Part shown: positions 7,441-17,400 of the stretch, piece after piece
Numbering within the stretch: position 1 is the first letter of the stretch
Layout of the letters: every line of letters begins with the position of its first letter
DNA from: CAZKEG01 sp964601575
Lineage (GTDB): Bacteria; Desulfobacterota; Thermodesulfobacteria; Thermodesulfobacteriales; Thermodesulfatatoraceae
Direction of reading: 5' to 3'
Length of the DNA: 21,112 nucleotides
NCBI GenBank assembly: GCA_964601575.1
Contig: CAZROA010000022.1
Span: forward strand, 1-21,112
Made by a program: the position numbers and the translations under genes
Notes under the pieces: model-generated
The model's database searches: none
Told to the model about the DNA's origin: nothing
Seen by the model: the letters and a program-made list of their open reading frames with translations, nothing else

Positions 7441-10400
7441 CTACCAAGCCAGAGGTTTCTTCCAAGCGGCCTTAAGCTCATAAATATTTTCCTCAAGAAG
7501 CGTAGCCCCCGTAGTATCGCGGATGGTAAGCACCGGCTCGGCCACCACCTCACCAACTAAGGCACACATTGCTCCGCTAAAGAGTTTTTCAAAATCCTTT
7601 TGTTTGTCACGCGGAACCGTGACCACAATCCGGCTGGCTGATTCGGAAAAGAGGATATAATCAGCCCGCTTTTCGCCTTCATAAGGTACCGCCGAAAGAT
7701 CAATAATCATACCGAGCCCGCCAGCGAAACACTTCTCCGCCAAGGCTACTCCCAGGCCGCCATCAGAACAGTCATGGGCTGAAGAGACCAGGCGATAGTA
7801 AATGGCCTCCCGCAGGCGCAGGTATCGATCCCGGGCCTCCTGGGCTTTGACTTGAGGGACCTTGGTCCCGATGAACCCACGGCTGGCAAAATATTCCGAC
7901 CCACCTAGTTCGTCTTTGGTTAGACCAAGGATGTAGACCAGGTCCCCTGGGTTTTTGGCGTCCATGGTCATGGCCAGGCGTACATCCGGGATACGGGCCA
8001 AGACCGAAAAGAGGAGGGTAGGCGGCACAGAGATCTTTAGGCTCCCATCAGGGAGGACCTGTCCGACACCATAGGGATTATTCTCTGGACTAAGGTTCAG
8101 CTCCGCAGCCAAGTAGTCATTTTTCATCGAATCCTTGCCGGAGATACAAGGCACTCCATAAGCGCGGGTCATGTCGTAGAGGGCCTTATTGGCCCTGACC
8201 AATTGGGCCAGTTTGTAATGGCCGTCCGGGGTCTTTTCGCTCTGAATGGGGTCGCACCAGCAGAAGTTATCCAGCCCAGCCATGTGTTCGATGTCTCCTC
8301 CGACACAGACGGCATTACGGATGGCTTCATCGATGGCATTGGCCACCATCCAGTAGGTATCTAGGTCAGAGAATTTGGGGCAGATCCCATGGGAGACCAC
8401 CAGGCCGTCTAAGCGATCCAGATCAGGCCTTAGCACAGCGGCATCGCTCGGGCCATCGTCCATGACCCCGGTCAAGGGTTTGACCACACTTCCCCCTTGG
8501 ACCTCGTGGTCGTACTGCCGGACTACATATTCTTTAGAGCAGACGTTTAGGCGGGAAAGCATTTCCTTGAGCACCGAACCTAGGTCTTCGGGTTCAGGGA
8601 AGGAGGGTTCTTGAAGACTCGGGGGCTCCCATACGGCTGTAAGCTCAAGCTGAGGGACCCCTTCGTGTAAGAACTTGAGGGGCAAGAGCCCCACGGTCTT
8701 TCCTTGGTAACGAATGTGGAAATAGCCGGAATCCGTAAACCGACCAAGGACCGTGGCCTCGACATCCATGCGCCGGGCCAGTTCAAGGAAGCGGTCGATC
8801 TTATCCGGGGGGACAGCCACGGTCATCCGCTCTTGGCTCTCCGAGACCAAGATCTCCCAGGGCTGAAGGCCGTGGTATTTAAGCGGGGCCCTGTCCAGAT
8901 CAAGCTCTGCCCCACCGGACTCCCGGGCCATTTCCCCCACCGAGGAGGAAAGCCCACCGGCCCCATTGTCGGTGATGGAGTTATAGAGACATTCGTCGCG
9001 GGCAAGTAACAGGAAATCAAACATCTTTTTCTGGGTAATGGGGTCTCCGATTTGTACGGCTGTGGCCGGGCTTCCTTCGTGCAATTCTTCCGAAGAAAAG
9101 GTGGCCCCGTGGATACCATCCTTACCGATGCGGCCACCGACCATGACCACCAGATCACCGGGCCTGGCTCCCTTTTTCCAGGACGGTTCCTCGCAGACTT
9201 CAGCCGGCATGATGCCCCCTGTGCCGCAAAAGACCAAGGGTTTACCGAGATAGCGCGGATCAAAGACTAGAGAGCCGTTTACCGTAGGGATGCCGCTCTT
9301 GTTACCTCCGTGTTCCACGCCCTCGCGCACGCCTTCAAAGATACGCTTGGGGTGGAGAAGCCTTGGAGGCAGGGGTTTATCCCAATCTGGAGGGGCAAAA
9401 CAAAAGACATCAGTGTTAAAGACCAGGAGGGCACCCTTGCCAGTACCAAACGGATCTCGATTGACCCCGACAATCCCAGTAAGGGCCCCGCCGTATGGAT
9501 CAAGGGCTGAGGGACTGTTGTGGGTCTCGACTTTGAAGGCCACGTTCCAGGCCTCATTCAGCTTGATTACTCCGGCGTTGTCCACGAAGACCGAGAGACA
9601 AAAGTCCGCCTCGCCTTTCTCCGCGCGAATCTCTTCGGTGGAACGCCTGATATAAGTGCGAAACAGGCTGTCGATGACCTCGGTCACCCCGGTGGTTTGG
9701 TCGGTATAAGTAATCTTGGCGTTGAAGATCTTGTGTTTGCAGTGTTCAGACCAGGTCTGGGCTAAAGACTCTAGTTCGACATCAGTAATTTCTGGGCCAA
9801 GACCATGTTCTTGACGAACCTTGATGAATTCTGGCCTGGCAAAGTAATCCCTTAGGGTCTGCATCTCTTTAAGGTTTAGGGCCAAGAGACGTTCTTTAGA
9901 GAGTCTAAGTAGTTCTTCATCGCTAAGCTTGGAGAGATCAAAGGTTTCGACGCGGATCTCTGGCTCTTCGGTCACTTTAGGGGGCGGGATCTCAAGACCG
10001 CGCTCGACCTCAAACTCCTCGGCGGAGACGATCCACCAACGCTCGATGAGCTCATTGGCCAAGAGTTCACGGGCAGCCCGTTCGGCCTCTTTTTTAGAGA
10101 GTTGACCCTTTACCAAATATTGCATCAAGGAATAGACATTTTCGTCATTGCTTAGCCTGCGCCCTAAGAGGAGTTCCAAGGCCTCGCGAGCGACTTTACC
10201 TTCATTGTCAGTCACCCCAGGGCGAAATCCCACTTGGATAAGCCAATCAAACCCAAAGACCAGGGCCAGAGGCTTGTCTATGGCGTAGATTTGGGTCACC
10301 GGGTCACAAAGCGGCCCGGAGGCAAAGGCCGAGAGCTCTTCGCCGGAGAGATCAGCCTCTACTAAATAGAGACGTATAGTGCGTACAGACTCTACCGAAA

Positions 10401-10491
10401 GACCTAAGTCTTCCCTCATCCGGCGAGCCACTTTTTCCCCTAAGGCGTCTCGTAACTCCGGTCTTTGGGCGACCTCAATCCTGGCAAGCAT
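7441..10491 (-). CDS. purL: Phosphoribosylformylglycinamidine synthase, fused PurS-PurL
   Basis: This enzyme converts FGAR to FGAM in purine synthesis, using ATP and ammonia delivered by a glutaminase. At 1016 residues it is longer than small-type PurL (about 740) and shorter than the E. coli enzyme (about 1295). The N-terminus (about 1-165) is PurS-like, with RPGVTDNEG at 90-98 resembling the PurS signature. The synthase part has SEHCKHK (248-254) and the ETHNSPSALDPYGGALTG nucleotide-binding segment. No glutaminase domain follows, so a separate PurQ is required and must lie elsewhere. The ATG at 10491 is chosen because GGAGGGG lies 3 nt upstream; the TTG at 10512 extends the frame but has no such site. 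The DUF4198 gene follows after 4 nt. Confidence 0.95.
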   Translation of the reverse strand: MLARIEVAQRPELRDALGEKVARRMREDLGLSVESVRTIRLYLVEADLSGEELSAFASGPLCDPVTQIYAIDKPLALVFGFDWLIQVGFRPGVTDNEGKVAREALELLLGRRLSNDENVYSLMQYLVKGQLSKKEAERAARELLANELIERWWIVSAEEFEVERGLEIPPPKVTEEPEIRVETFDLSKLSDEELLRLSKERLLALNLKEMQTLRDYFARPEFIKVRQEHGLGPEITDVELESLAQTWSEHCKHKIFNAKITYTDQTTGVTEVIDSLFRTYIRRSTEEIRAEKGEADFCLSVFVDNAGVIKLNEAWNVAFKVETHNSPSALDPYGGALTGIVGVNRDPFGTGKGALLVFNTDVFCFAPPDWDKPLPPRLLHPKRIFEGVREGVEHGGNKSGIPTVNGSLVFDPRYLGKPLVFCGTGGIMPAEVCEEPSWKKGARPGDLVVMVGGRIGKDGIHGATFSSEELHEGSPATAVQIGDPITQKKMFDFLLLARDECLYNSITDNGAGGLSSSVGEMARESGGAELDLDRAPLKYHGLQPWEILVSESQERMTVAVPPDKIDRFLELARRMDVEATVLGRFTDSGYFHIRYQGKTVGLLPLKFLHEGVPQLELTAVWEPPSLQEPSFPEPEDLGSVLKEMLSRLNVCSKEYVVRQYDHEVQGGSVVKPLTGVMDDGPSDAAVLRPDLDRLDGLVVSHGICPKFSDLDTYWMVANAIDEAIRNAVCVGGDIEHMAGLDNFCWCDPIQSEKTPDGHYKLAQLVRANKALYDMTRAYGVPCISGKDSMKNDYLAAELNLSPENNPYGVGQVLPDGSLKISVPPTLLFSVLARIPDVRLAMTMDAKNPGDLVYILGLTKDELGGSEYFASRGFIGTKVPQVKAQEARDRYLRLREAIYYRLVSSAHDCSDGGLGVALAEKCFAGGLGMIIDLSAVPYEGEKRADYILFSESASRIVVTVPRDKQKDFEKLFSGAMCALVGEVVAEPVLTIRDTTGATLLEENIYELKAAWKKPLAW

Positions 10492-10834
10492 GAACCCCTC
10501 CGCCTTATCCAAGGATAACTAAATGTCTATTACCCTTTTTCTAAAAAGAACGCTAGGGTTGTTAAAGTCTACATTTTAATCATTAAAGGAAGAGTTAAGG
10601 CCTGATTAGATTGGTCATCCCTTTATAGGCCAAGACTTTTTACCGATTTTATTTTGGTGGCTGATATCTTGGTAGGCCCAAGGCTTCCCTGCCTCACCAG
10701 GAAGGATTACCCTTCCAGGAAGAAGGCCTGTTCAGGGGAGGAGTGGGACCTCCAAGGCGGAAATTGAATTTTTTTGAACTTATCTTTTGTAAGGAAAAGA
10801 GTTTGCCATCTAAATCTTAGTTAGGAGGGAGGAG
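10492..10834. other. Noncoding region between divergent purL and DUF5335 gene
   Basis: This 343-bp stretch has no credible gene and must contain both divergent promoters. Near purL there is an AT palindrome (CTTTTT CT AAAAAG, about 10535-10548). The middle is AT-rich. The part nearest the DUF5335 gene holds a cluster of complementary segments, annotated separately. Candidate -35/-10 pairs (for example TTGTAA at about 10787 with TAAATC at about 10811) are weak. No tRNA or known riboswitch consensus is recognisable. Confidence 0.5.
10674..10753. other. Potential structured leader or small RNA: nested hairpins
   Basis: Complementary segments suggest a folded RNA. AGGCC (10674-10678) can pair with GGCCT (10725-10729), and CTTCC (10684-10688) with GGAAG (10718-10722). 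Inside, GGAAGG (10700-10705) pairs with CCTTCC (10711-10716) over a 5-nt loop. A separate hairpin GGAGG / CCTCC (10737-10741 / 10749-10753) follows, then a T-run at about 10768-10775. It would lie in the 5' leader of the DUF5335 gene, or be a short RNA ending at the T-run. It matches no family I recognise, and the SRP RNA consensus is absent. Confidence 0.3.
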
Positions 10835-11308
10835 ATGAAAAAGGAAAGGATTCTGAAGAAGGATTGGCCTGAATTCTTAAAGAGTTTCAATGCCGAACAC
10901 CAATTTCGTCCCATAAGGGTCAAGGTAGGTGAGAATGAAATCTGTGAAGACCTGCCCTTCATGGGTTTGGTCTATGAAGAAAAGAAGAAAGACGTAGAGG
11001 TCTTTGCTGGTGGAGTTGATATCGAACACCCGGCCCATCTGATTCATACCCTGATCTCACCGCGGGCCATCTACGTCTTGCGCGAGGATGGAGAGATCCG
11101 GGGTATCGAGGTCCAGTCGGCCAAAGCTCCCAAGGTGGTGGTAGAATTTATCGGTCCCCCGGAAGAGGCCCAGCGGGTCAAGAGGGAACTGATTGAAAAA
11201 ATTGCCTATGAATTCTATCTTAGGCGGGGACAAGAACCAGGTAAGGCCTTGGACGATTGGCTAAAGGCCGAGGAATTGATCGAAAAGATTGCCCATATGT
11301 ACATTTGA
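10835..11308 (+). CDS. DUF5335-like protein with C-terminal DUF2934 segment
   Basis: This 157-residue soluble protein has two recognisable parts. Residues about 8-107 resemble DUF5335, with the conserved WPEFLKSFNAEHQ start, a PFMGLVYEE strand and a C-terminal beta segment. Residues about 116-150 resemble DUF2934, with IAYEFYLRRGQEPGKALDDW (123-142), a short helical motif usually found alone or at protein ends. Neither family has an established function. The start is set by the AGGAGGGAGG site just before the ATG. The trpD gene begins 54 nt downstream with its own ribosome site. Confidence 0.7.
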   Translation: MKKERILKKDWPEFLKSFNAEHQFRPIRVKVGENEICEDLPFMGLVYEEKKKDVEVFAGGVDIEHPAHLIHTLISPRAIYVLREDGEIRGIEVQSAKAPKVVVEFIGPPEEAQRVKRELIEKIAYEFYLRRGQEPGKALDDWLKAEELIEKIAHMYI

Positions 11309-11362
11309 AGTTTTTTCCAAGCTAGGCTGTAATAGGGTCTTAAAGCTGGGCAAGGAGGAATT

Positions 11363-12406
11363 ATGTCTGAAAAGCTGAAGCCCCTTTTGGCCAAACTGCT
11401 GAAAGGAGAAGACCTTACCCCGGAAGAGATGCAGCAGGCCATGACCGAAATGATGGAGGGAAGGGCCACCGGGGCTCAAATAGGGGCCTTTTTGACCGCC
11501 TTGCGCCTCAAGGGTGAGACCTGGCAAGAGATAGCCGCTGCCGCTAGGACCTTGAGGGAACATGCCCTTAAGCTACCAATTGAGCTTCCTCCAGAAGAAC
11601 CCCTGGTGGATACCTGCGGTACCGGGGGGGATCAAAAAGGCACCTTTAATGTCTCTACCGCCGCGGCCTTTGTGGTGGCCGCCGGCGGAGTAAAGGTGGC
11701 CAAACACGGTAATCGATCCGTGTCAAGTAAGTGCGGTAGTGCTGACGTGCTTGAGGCCTTAGGGGTCAAGATTGATATGCCGCCTGAGATGGCGGCCTCC
11801 TGTCTCAAAGAAACGGGTTTTTGTTTCCTCTTTGCCCCGCTTTACCATCCGGCCATGAAAAACGTCATGGGCCCGCGGCGAGAACTCGGTTTCCGGACGA
11901 TCTTTAATCTTTTGGGGCCTTTGGCCAATCCTGCCGGAGCCAATGTCCAGGTCTTGGGGGTATATGATTTTCGTCTCACCGAAAAGATAGCCTTTGCTCT
12001 GGATGAGTTGGGTTGTCGACGAGCCTTAGTAGTCTTTGGAGAAGAAGGGTATGACGAACTGGTCATCACTGGTTCAACCAAGGTCTCTGAGCTGAGGGAA
12101 GGGCGAATAACTACCTACTATGTGGACCCGGAAGACGTTGGGCTTGAACTCTGTGAAGACCCGGAGGAATTGAAAGGAGGGGATGCCCGCCAAAACGCCG
12201 CTATCATCCAAGCCATCTTCGAAGGGCGAGAAAAAGGGCCCAAACATGACATGTTGGTCCTGAATGCTGGGGCTGCCTTTTACGCCGCAGAGAAGACCAT
12301 CGACCTAAAGGCCGGGGTCAAGATGGCCTCGGAGATAATTGCCTCGGGGGCTGCTTTAGAAAAGCTCATGGAGGTCATCTCCTTCAGCCAACGCCATCAT
12401 CAATAG
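11363..12406 (+). CDS. trpD: Anthranilate phosphoribosyltransferase
   Basis: TrpD transfers phosphoribosyl from PRPP to anthranilate in tryptophan synthesis. The 347-residue length is normal for the family. Diagnostic motifs are DTCGTGGD (83-90), the PRPP pyrophosphate loop, and KHGNRSVSSKCGSADVLEALG (114-134). EEGYDEL carries the acidic residues that bind Mg. The N-terminal helical domain precedes these motifs as expected. AAGGAGGAATT before the ATG fixes the start. No other trp genes are adjacent; instead the K+ transporter ktrB starts 4 nt after its stop, so it is cotranscribed with potassium uptake rather than with its pathway. Confidence 0.96.
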   Translation: MSEKLKPLLAKLLKGEDLTPEEMQQAMTEMMEGRATGAQIGAFLTALRLKGETWQEIAAAARTLREHALKLPIELPPEEPLVDTCGTGGDQKGTFNVSTAAAFVVAAGGVKVAKHGNRSVSSKCGSADVLEALGVKIDMPPEMAASCLKETGFCFLFAPLYHPAMKNVMGPRRELGFRTIFNLLGPLANPAGANVQVLGVYDFRLTEKIAFALDELGCRRALVVFGEEGYDELVITGSTKVSELREGRITTYYVDPEDVGLELCEDPEELKGGDARQNAAIIQAIFEGREKGPKHDMLVLNAGAAFYAAEKTIDLKAGVKMASEIIASGAALEKLMEVISFSQRHHQ

Positions 12407-12410
12407 CGAG

Positions 12411-13769
12411 ATGGATTTCTATCTCTTAAGCCGCCGCCTGACCCGCTATCCCGCCACCACGGTCTTGTTATCCTTTGCCACGGCAGACCTCCTCGGGACC
12501 TTCTTTCTCCTCTTGCCCTGGATGCACAAGGTCCCGCTTTCCATCATAGATGCTTTGTTTACCTCTACTTCCGCCATATGCGTCACCGGTTTGACGGTGG
12601 TCAATACCGCAGAGACCTTTACCCGCTTGGGAGAAGGCGTCCTTCTCTTACTTATGCAACTCGGTGGTCTGGGAGTGATGACCTTTTCCATGCTCTTTGC
12701 CCTAGGGCTCAAAAGACCTTTGGGGGTCAAAGGGCGTCTTCTCCTGCAAGAAAGCTTTTTGCCTTACACCATTGCTGACGTGAGAGAACTCTTAGTGACC
12801 ATCTTCTGTTTTACCTTTTTGGCTGAAGGTGTCTCTTTTTTCTTGCTCTTTCTCTGTTTTTGGAGGCAATTCCCCTTGGCTCAAGCCCTTTTTCATGCCC
12901 TTTTTCATGCTGTTTCCGCCTTTTGTAACGCCGGTTTTTCCACCTTTAAGGACGGCCTCATGCCTTATGAACGCGCCTACGCCGTGCCCCTGATCGTGGC
13001 CTTGACCATCCTGCTAGGCAATACCGGTTTTCCCGTAGTCTACGAATTACTTTCCTTTTTAAAGGGCAAGCGTAAACGGTTTTCTCTTCACTTCCGTCTG
13101 ACCACCACCGCCCATTTCTTATTGATCTTTTTAGGGGCCGCTGGGCTTCTTTTCTTTGAAACCAAAAGACTTTGGGCCGGGCTGCCTTGGTCCTTAAAGA
13201 TAATGAACGCCTTTTTTCACAGTATCAGCGCCCGGACAGCGGGCTTTAACACCTCGGATGTGGCTGGTTTTTCGGAACATAGTCTCTATATCTTGGTCTT
13301 ACTCATGTTCATCGGGGCCTGCCCTGGATCTACCGGGGGTGGGATAAAGACCACTACCCTAGCCCTCCTTTATTCCACGGCTTGGAGTCGCCTCCGGGGA
13401 TATCAACGGACCATGATCTGGAAACGTACCGTTCCGGAGAACGTGGTGGGCAAGGCCATCACCCTCTTTCTGGTGGCCATGATCACCGTGGTCTTCTTCC
13501 ATTTTTTACTCACTTCCACCGAACCGGTGGTGCCTTTTTATAAGGCGCGGAGTGAATTTTTGGCCACCATCTTTGAGACCGTTTCTGCTCTCGGCACCGT
13601 AGGGCTTTCCACTGGTCTTACCCCGCATTTGAATACCTGGGGTAAAGTCTTTATTATACTGGCCATGTTTATCGGTCGTGTGGGGCTCCTTTCCTTGATA
13701 ACCATTCTCGGGAGGGTAAGCCGTCCCAAACCCTATTTTTACGCCAAAGAAGAGGTGATGGTCGGGTGA
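12411..13769 (+). CDS. ktrB: TrkH/KtrB-type potassium uptake channel subunit
   Basis: This 452-residue integral membrane protein forms the K+ pathway of a Ktr/Trk system. Four selectivity-filter repeats are visible, each with the filter glycine: CVTGL (57-61), NAGFS (173-177), TAGFN (276-280) and TVGLS (396-400). Each is flanked by membrane helices in the M1-P-M2 pattern. ACPGSTGGGIKTTT (303-316) corresponds to the intramembrane gate loop after the third repeat. The size is typical of KtrB. Its stop overlaps the GTG start of the RCK subunit by 4 nt, so subunit stoichiometry is probably set by translational coupling. Confidence 0.93.
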   Translation: MDFYLLSRRLTRYPATTVLLSFATADLLGTFFLLLPWMHKVPLSIIDALFTSTSAICVTGLTVVNTAETFTRLGEGVLLLLMQLGGLGVMTFSMLFALGLKRPLGVKGRLLLQESFLPYTIADVRELLVTIFCFTFLAEGVSFFLLFLCFWRQFPLAQALFHALFHAVSAFCNAGFSTFKDGLMPYERAYAVPLIVALTILLGNTGFPVVYELLSFLKGKRKRFSLHFRLTTTAHFLLIFLGAAGLLFFETKRLWAGLPWSLKIMNAFFHSISARTAGFNTSDVAGFSEHSLYILVLLMFIGACPGSTGGGIKTTTLALLYSTAWSRLRGYQRTMIWKRTVPENVVGKAITLFLVAMITVVFFHFLLTSTEPVVPFYKARSEFLATIFETVSALGTVGLSTGLTPHLNTWGKVFIILAMFIGRVGLLSLITILGRVSRPKPYFYAKEEVMVG

Positions 13770-14419
13770 AACAATTCGTGGTGATCGGTTTGGGGAAATT
13801 CGGTTTCTATTTGGCCAAGACCCTGGCTGAGGAGGGGCAGCAGGTCATCTGTCTAGACCGTGACGAGAATGTCGTTAACCTCATTAGTGAATACGTTTCT
13901 GAGGCGGTGGTGGGTGATGCCACCCGTAAAGAAGTCTTAGAGGGCTTGGGTATCCCAGAGGCGGAAAAGATCGTTATTGCCACCGGGGACTTGGCCCAAA
14001 GCGTCTTGATCACCCTTTATCTGAAAGAACTGGGGGCCAAGTTCATCTTGGCCAAGGCCAATGACGAGGCCCATGCCCGTATTCTGTCTTTGGTCGGGGC
14101 GGATCAGGTCATCATTCCGGAAAGGGATTCAGCCATCCGGGAGGCCCGGATCTTGGTCACCCCGAACGTGGTTGACTTTTTGCCGCTGCTTCCGGATTTT
14201 TCTATCGCTAAAATCGACCCTCCCTCGGCCTTTGTCGGGCGCAGCTTCAAAGAACTTCATCTCCGGGGCAAATATCACCTCTTTGTCATCGCCATCAGAG
14301 ACAAGCGTACCGGAAAGCTCTCCATCCTCCCACCGGCTGATCACATCATCCAGAAGGAAGAAGAACTGTTTGTCCTGGGCAAGAAAGAGGAGATCACCAA
14401 GCTTGCAGAAAATATCTGA
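13766..14419 (+). CDS. ktrA: KtrA-type RCK subunit of potassium uptake (TrkA family)
   Basis: This is the cytoplasmic gating subunit that binds nucleotide and assembles as a ring under KtrB. Its 217 residues hold one RCK_N Rossmann domain (VIGLGKFG, glycines 8, 10, 13; nucleotide-ribose Asp D31 in ICLDRD) and one RCK_C domain (about 140-217). This is the single-RCK size of KtrA, not the double-RCK TrkA of enterobacteria. It starts with GTG overlapping the ktrB stop (GTGA). It ends 27 nt before the convergent helicase gene, with no clear terminator between them. Confidence 0.92.
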   Translation: MKQFVVIGLGKFGFYLAKTLAEEGQQVICLDRDENVVNLISEYVSEAVVGDATRKEVLEGLGIPEAEKIVIATGDLAQSVLITLYLKELGAKFILAKANDEAHARILSLVGADQVIIPERDSAIREARILVTPNVVDFLPLLPDFSIAKIDPPSAFVGRSFKELHLRGKYHLFVIAIRDKRTGKLSILPPADHIIQKEEELFVLGKKEEITKLAENI

Positions 14420-14446
14420 AGGATTTAGTGCCAAGGCAGGATTTAT

Positions 14447-17400
14447 TCACTCTCCCTTAACCCCCAGTATGCACGCGATAACTCGCTTCTCAAGGGGCTC
14501 CCGGGTTTGAATTCTCTCAAGAAGATACCGCAGGCTCTCCGTTCCCAGGGGATGCTCCCGCAGGTGGCGCTTGAGATCCTTAAGCAGCACAGGGCCGCGT
14601 CTTTTGTTCGCCTGCATCAGTTCCAGGAACCTGGAAGGGAGGCAATCGAGCCAGAGCTGAGAAAGGTGGTAAAGATCCACGTTTTCCCTGGCATAATTTT
14701 CCAGATAGTAAAGCAGGCGGCTGATAACGAGCTTTCTTTGCTCGTCTCTCTTTGCCCGCCGCAAATAGCTCTTGAGCACGTCTCGTAACACCTCTAGGGC
14801 CCGGCGTCTCCTGGCCGGAAGCAGAGAAAACTCCGCTGCCTTGATTTCGGAAAGGAATTCCCGGAGCAGACTATCCGCCTCTTCGGTCCAGGGGTGAGAG
14901 TCTTCCACATGGGTCAGGTTTTCCCGAAGCTTTCGGCAAATTTCGAAGATATCGGTTATCGGCGCCTCTCCCTTTTGCAAGTAAATCCACCTGGGGGCCG
15001 TACTGCTTCTTTGGTCTCCCCTGAGGCACAGGAAGCACCAGGGACGGCTCGTCTTCACCACGCTCACCAGAGTAGTACCGCAAAGGTTAAGGCCCTTGAG
15101 TTTTCTAAATATGTCTTCCGGGACCAGGGGAGAATCTCCCTCGACCAGGTCCTTCACCGGCTGAAAGGCATCGGAAAGCTCATCCCAGAAGGAGGCCTCC
15201 GTACGCCTCCGTTCCCGCTCGTAGAGCTCCAGCATGAGGCTTCCGGAAATATGTTCTTCCTGCCAGCCGTCAATATAACTGAGGAACTCCTCAGGGATAG
15301 AGATATTGCTTCCGAGGATGTTTTCCACCAGGAGATGGCGTTCCACCAGGCGACGATCGGTGGAGACACAGAACTCCGGAGCGTCGTTGGGCCAGTAGAT
15401 CTCCACCTCCGGGTAGGGGCTGTCCAGGCGTTCGATGCGCCCGATGCGCTGCTCCGCAAGCCTGATCACCGAAGGGAGGTCGAAGAACACCACCGCCGAG
15501 GCCTGCTGCAGGTTCACCCCTTCGGCTACCGCATCGGAGCACAGGGCCAGGACGTTCTTCTCCTCGGACCCCAGGGAAAAGAGACGTTTTATCTTCTGTC
15601 GCTCCCGGCGCCTGGTACCGGTTACCAGAAGGGTCTCTATCTCCGGGGCCATGTCTGCCATGAGCTCCTGAAAATAGGCCAGGGTGATGAGGCGGCTGTC
15701 GTAGGCAAGGATCAACCGGTGCTTTTCAAAGAGTCGTTTGACAAAACGCACCTTGCCTCTTTCTCGCCGATCGGAAATCTCTTGGGCAAGGGCGGAAATC
15801 TTCCGGTAAAGCTCCTCTTCGGTGGTAAGGACCTCCAGAAATTTGTCTTTGTCCTCAAGCCACTCGGGGACAAGAAACTCCTTCGGAGGCCTCTTGAAGT
15901 GGTCTTCGACTTTTCTTCGCCATTCGGCAAGGCTCCCAAGGAGATCTCCGGTAATGTTTTTGAACTTGCCCTTCAGGCCGAACACCTTTTGAGCCACCTC
16001 GGTGCCCTCGATGTGCTCCACAAGGGCCGCGCGGGAGGAACGTAACATGGCCTTCACGTTGAATCGGGCAAGGGCTGGAGCGGCGGAAAGCCTTGCCGCC
16101 AAAGACTTCGGGTCCGGCGGAGCCTTTCCCTGCCACAGGTCAAAGATAGTCTTCCTGAGCCAGACAAGGCCTTTCAGGCTGCGTGCAAGGCGGTCTATCT
16201 CTTTCGCCAGGGTCCTGTCTCTTTCCGTTTCCTCCGTAGGATAGAGAAGGCAGATTTCTTTGGGAAAGCGGCAGGGCCGGCCAAAACGGTCCCGATAGGC
16301 CTCAGGCTCCCGATCTATCAGGCGGTTCAGCTCCCGTTTGGTGCGACGTACGGTGAAGACCTGCACGTAGCGCTTGAGTTTCTGGAATTGTTCTACCGAA
16401 AGCCTCTTTCCGGTGTCGATCTCCCGGCGCATCTGGTGGTAAGTCTCCAGGGCCTCATCAGAGAGGTTGTCAAGCCCCAGGACCTCCATTAGGCGCAGCA
16501 GGTCTTCCACTCCGCGGTTGATCGGCGTAGCGGTCATGAGGATGACGTGTTCGGCCGGACTATTCAACTGGATGGTCTGAGAGCGGCGAGAAGTACGCGA
16601 GAGATAGTTATGGGCCTCGTCGATGAGGAGGACATTGGCCCGGCGAATCTTGTCCAGAGCCCGCCCCCGGGCCTCACTTTCCGCAATGCTCAAAAGCCCC
16701 TGAGAAATGGTCTCCGGAAAGAAAGGTACCTCCTCGAAGGAGGCCTCTTCTTCCCATTGGTCTTTGACTCCCGGAGGGCAGATGATGAAGCTGCTTGCCC
16801 GCCGAAACTCCTGCCTCGCCCAGAGGCGGTAATGCAGGGCACAGAGAAGCGCTATGCCCACCTTGGTCTTTCCGGCCCCGGTGGGGTCGGCGATGAGCAC
16901 GCTTCCGTGGTTGTCAAGTACCCAGAGGGCCTGGGCCACGGCTTGACGCTGCGAAGGCCAGAGCTTCAACGCGGAAAGAACTCTGTTCAGCCCCTCATAC
17001 TGCCGCAGCCAGTCGTCCTCCATGATCTGAAGCACGGCATAGGCCAGCACCTCCTGCCAGGTGGTGTAACGCAGAAGATCTTCGAGAAGGGAAATAATTT
17101 CCTGTTGATAGTCCCGGCTGTCCTTCAGGAAATTCTCCACAATGAGGGCGAGTTCCTGATAGCGAGGGTCGCTTTTCGGGAAACGGCAGTTGGCTTCTTT
17201 CTGGAACTTTAAACCCGCCCGGGAAAAATTACTTGAACCGAGGATGGCGTGCTCTTCTCCGAGATAAATCTTGGCGTGCAACCCTTCACCAAGGCGGAAG
17301 CAAATCTTTCCCTCCCGGAGTTCAGAGAGGAAACGCACCAGGGCTCCGCAGAGAGATACAGAAACCCCGCGAGAAAGCCAGTATTCCCTGATCTCTTTGG

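Noticed and set aside
10674..10753. SRP RNA (4.5S) gene
   Set aside because: The GGAAGG segment recalls SRP RNA, but the conserved tetraloop helix and AGCAGC strand are missing.
14894..16045. 383-residue plus-strand reading frame
   Set aside because: It lies wholly antisense to the helicase core, whose motifs are conserved. Its translation shows no family features and it lacks a ribosome site.
16547..17212. 221-residue plus-strand reading frame
   Set aside because: It is antisense to the Walker A and DEAH region of the helicase and is a by-product of GC-rich codons.
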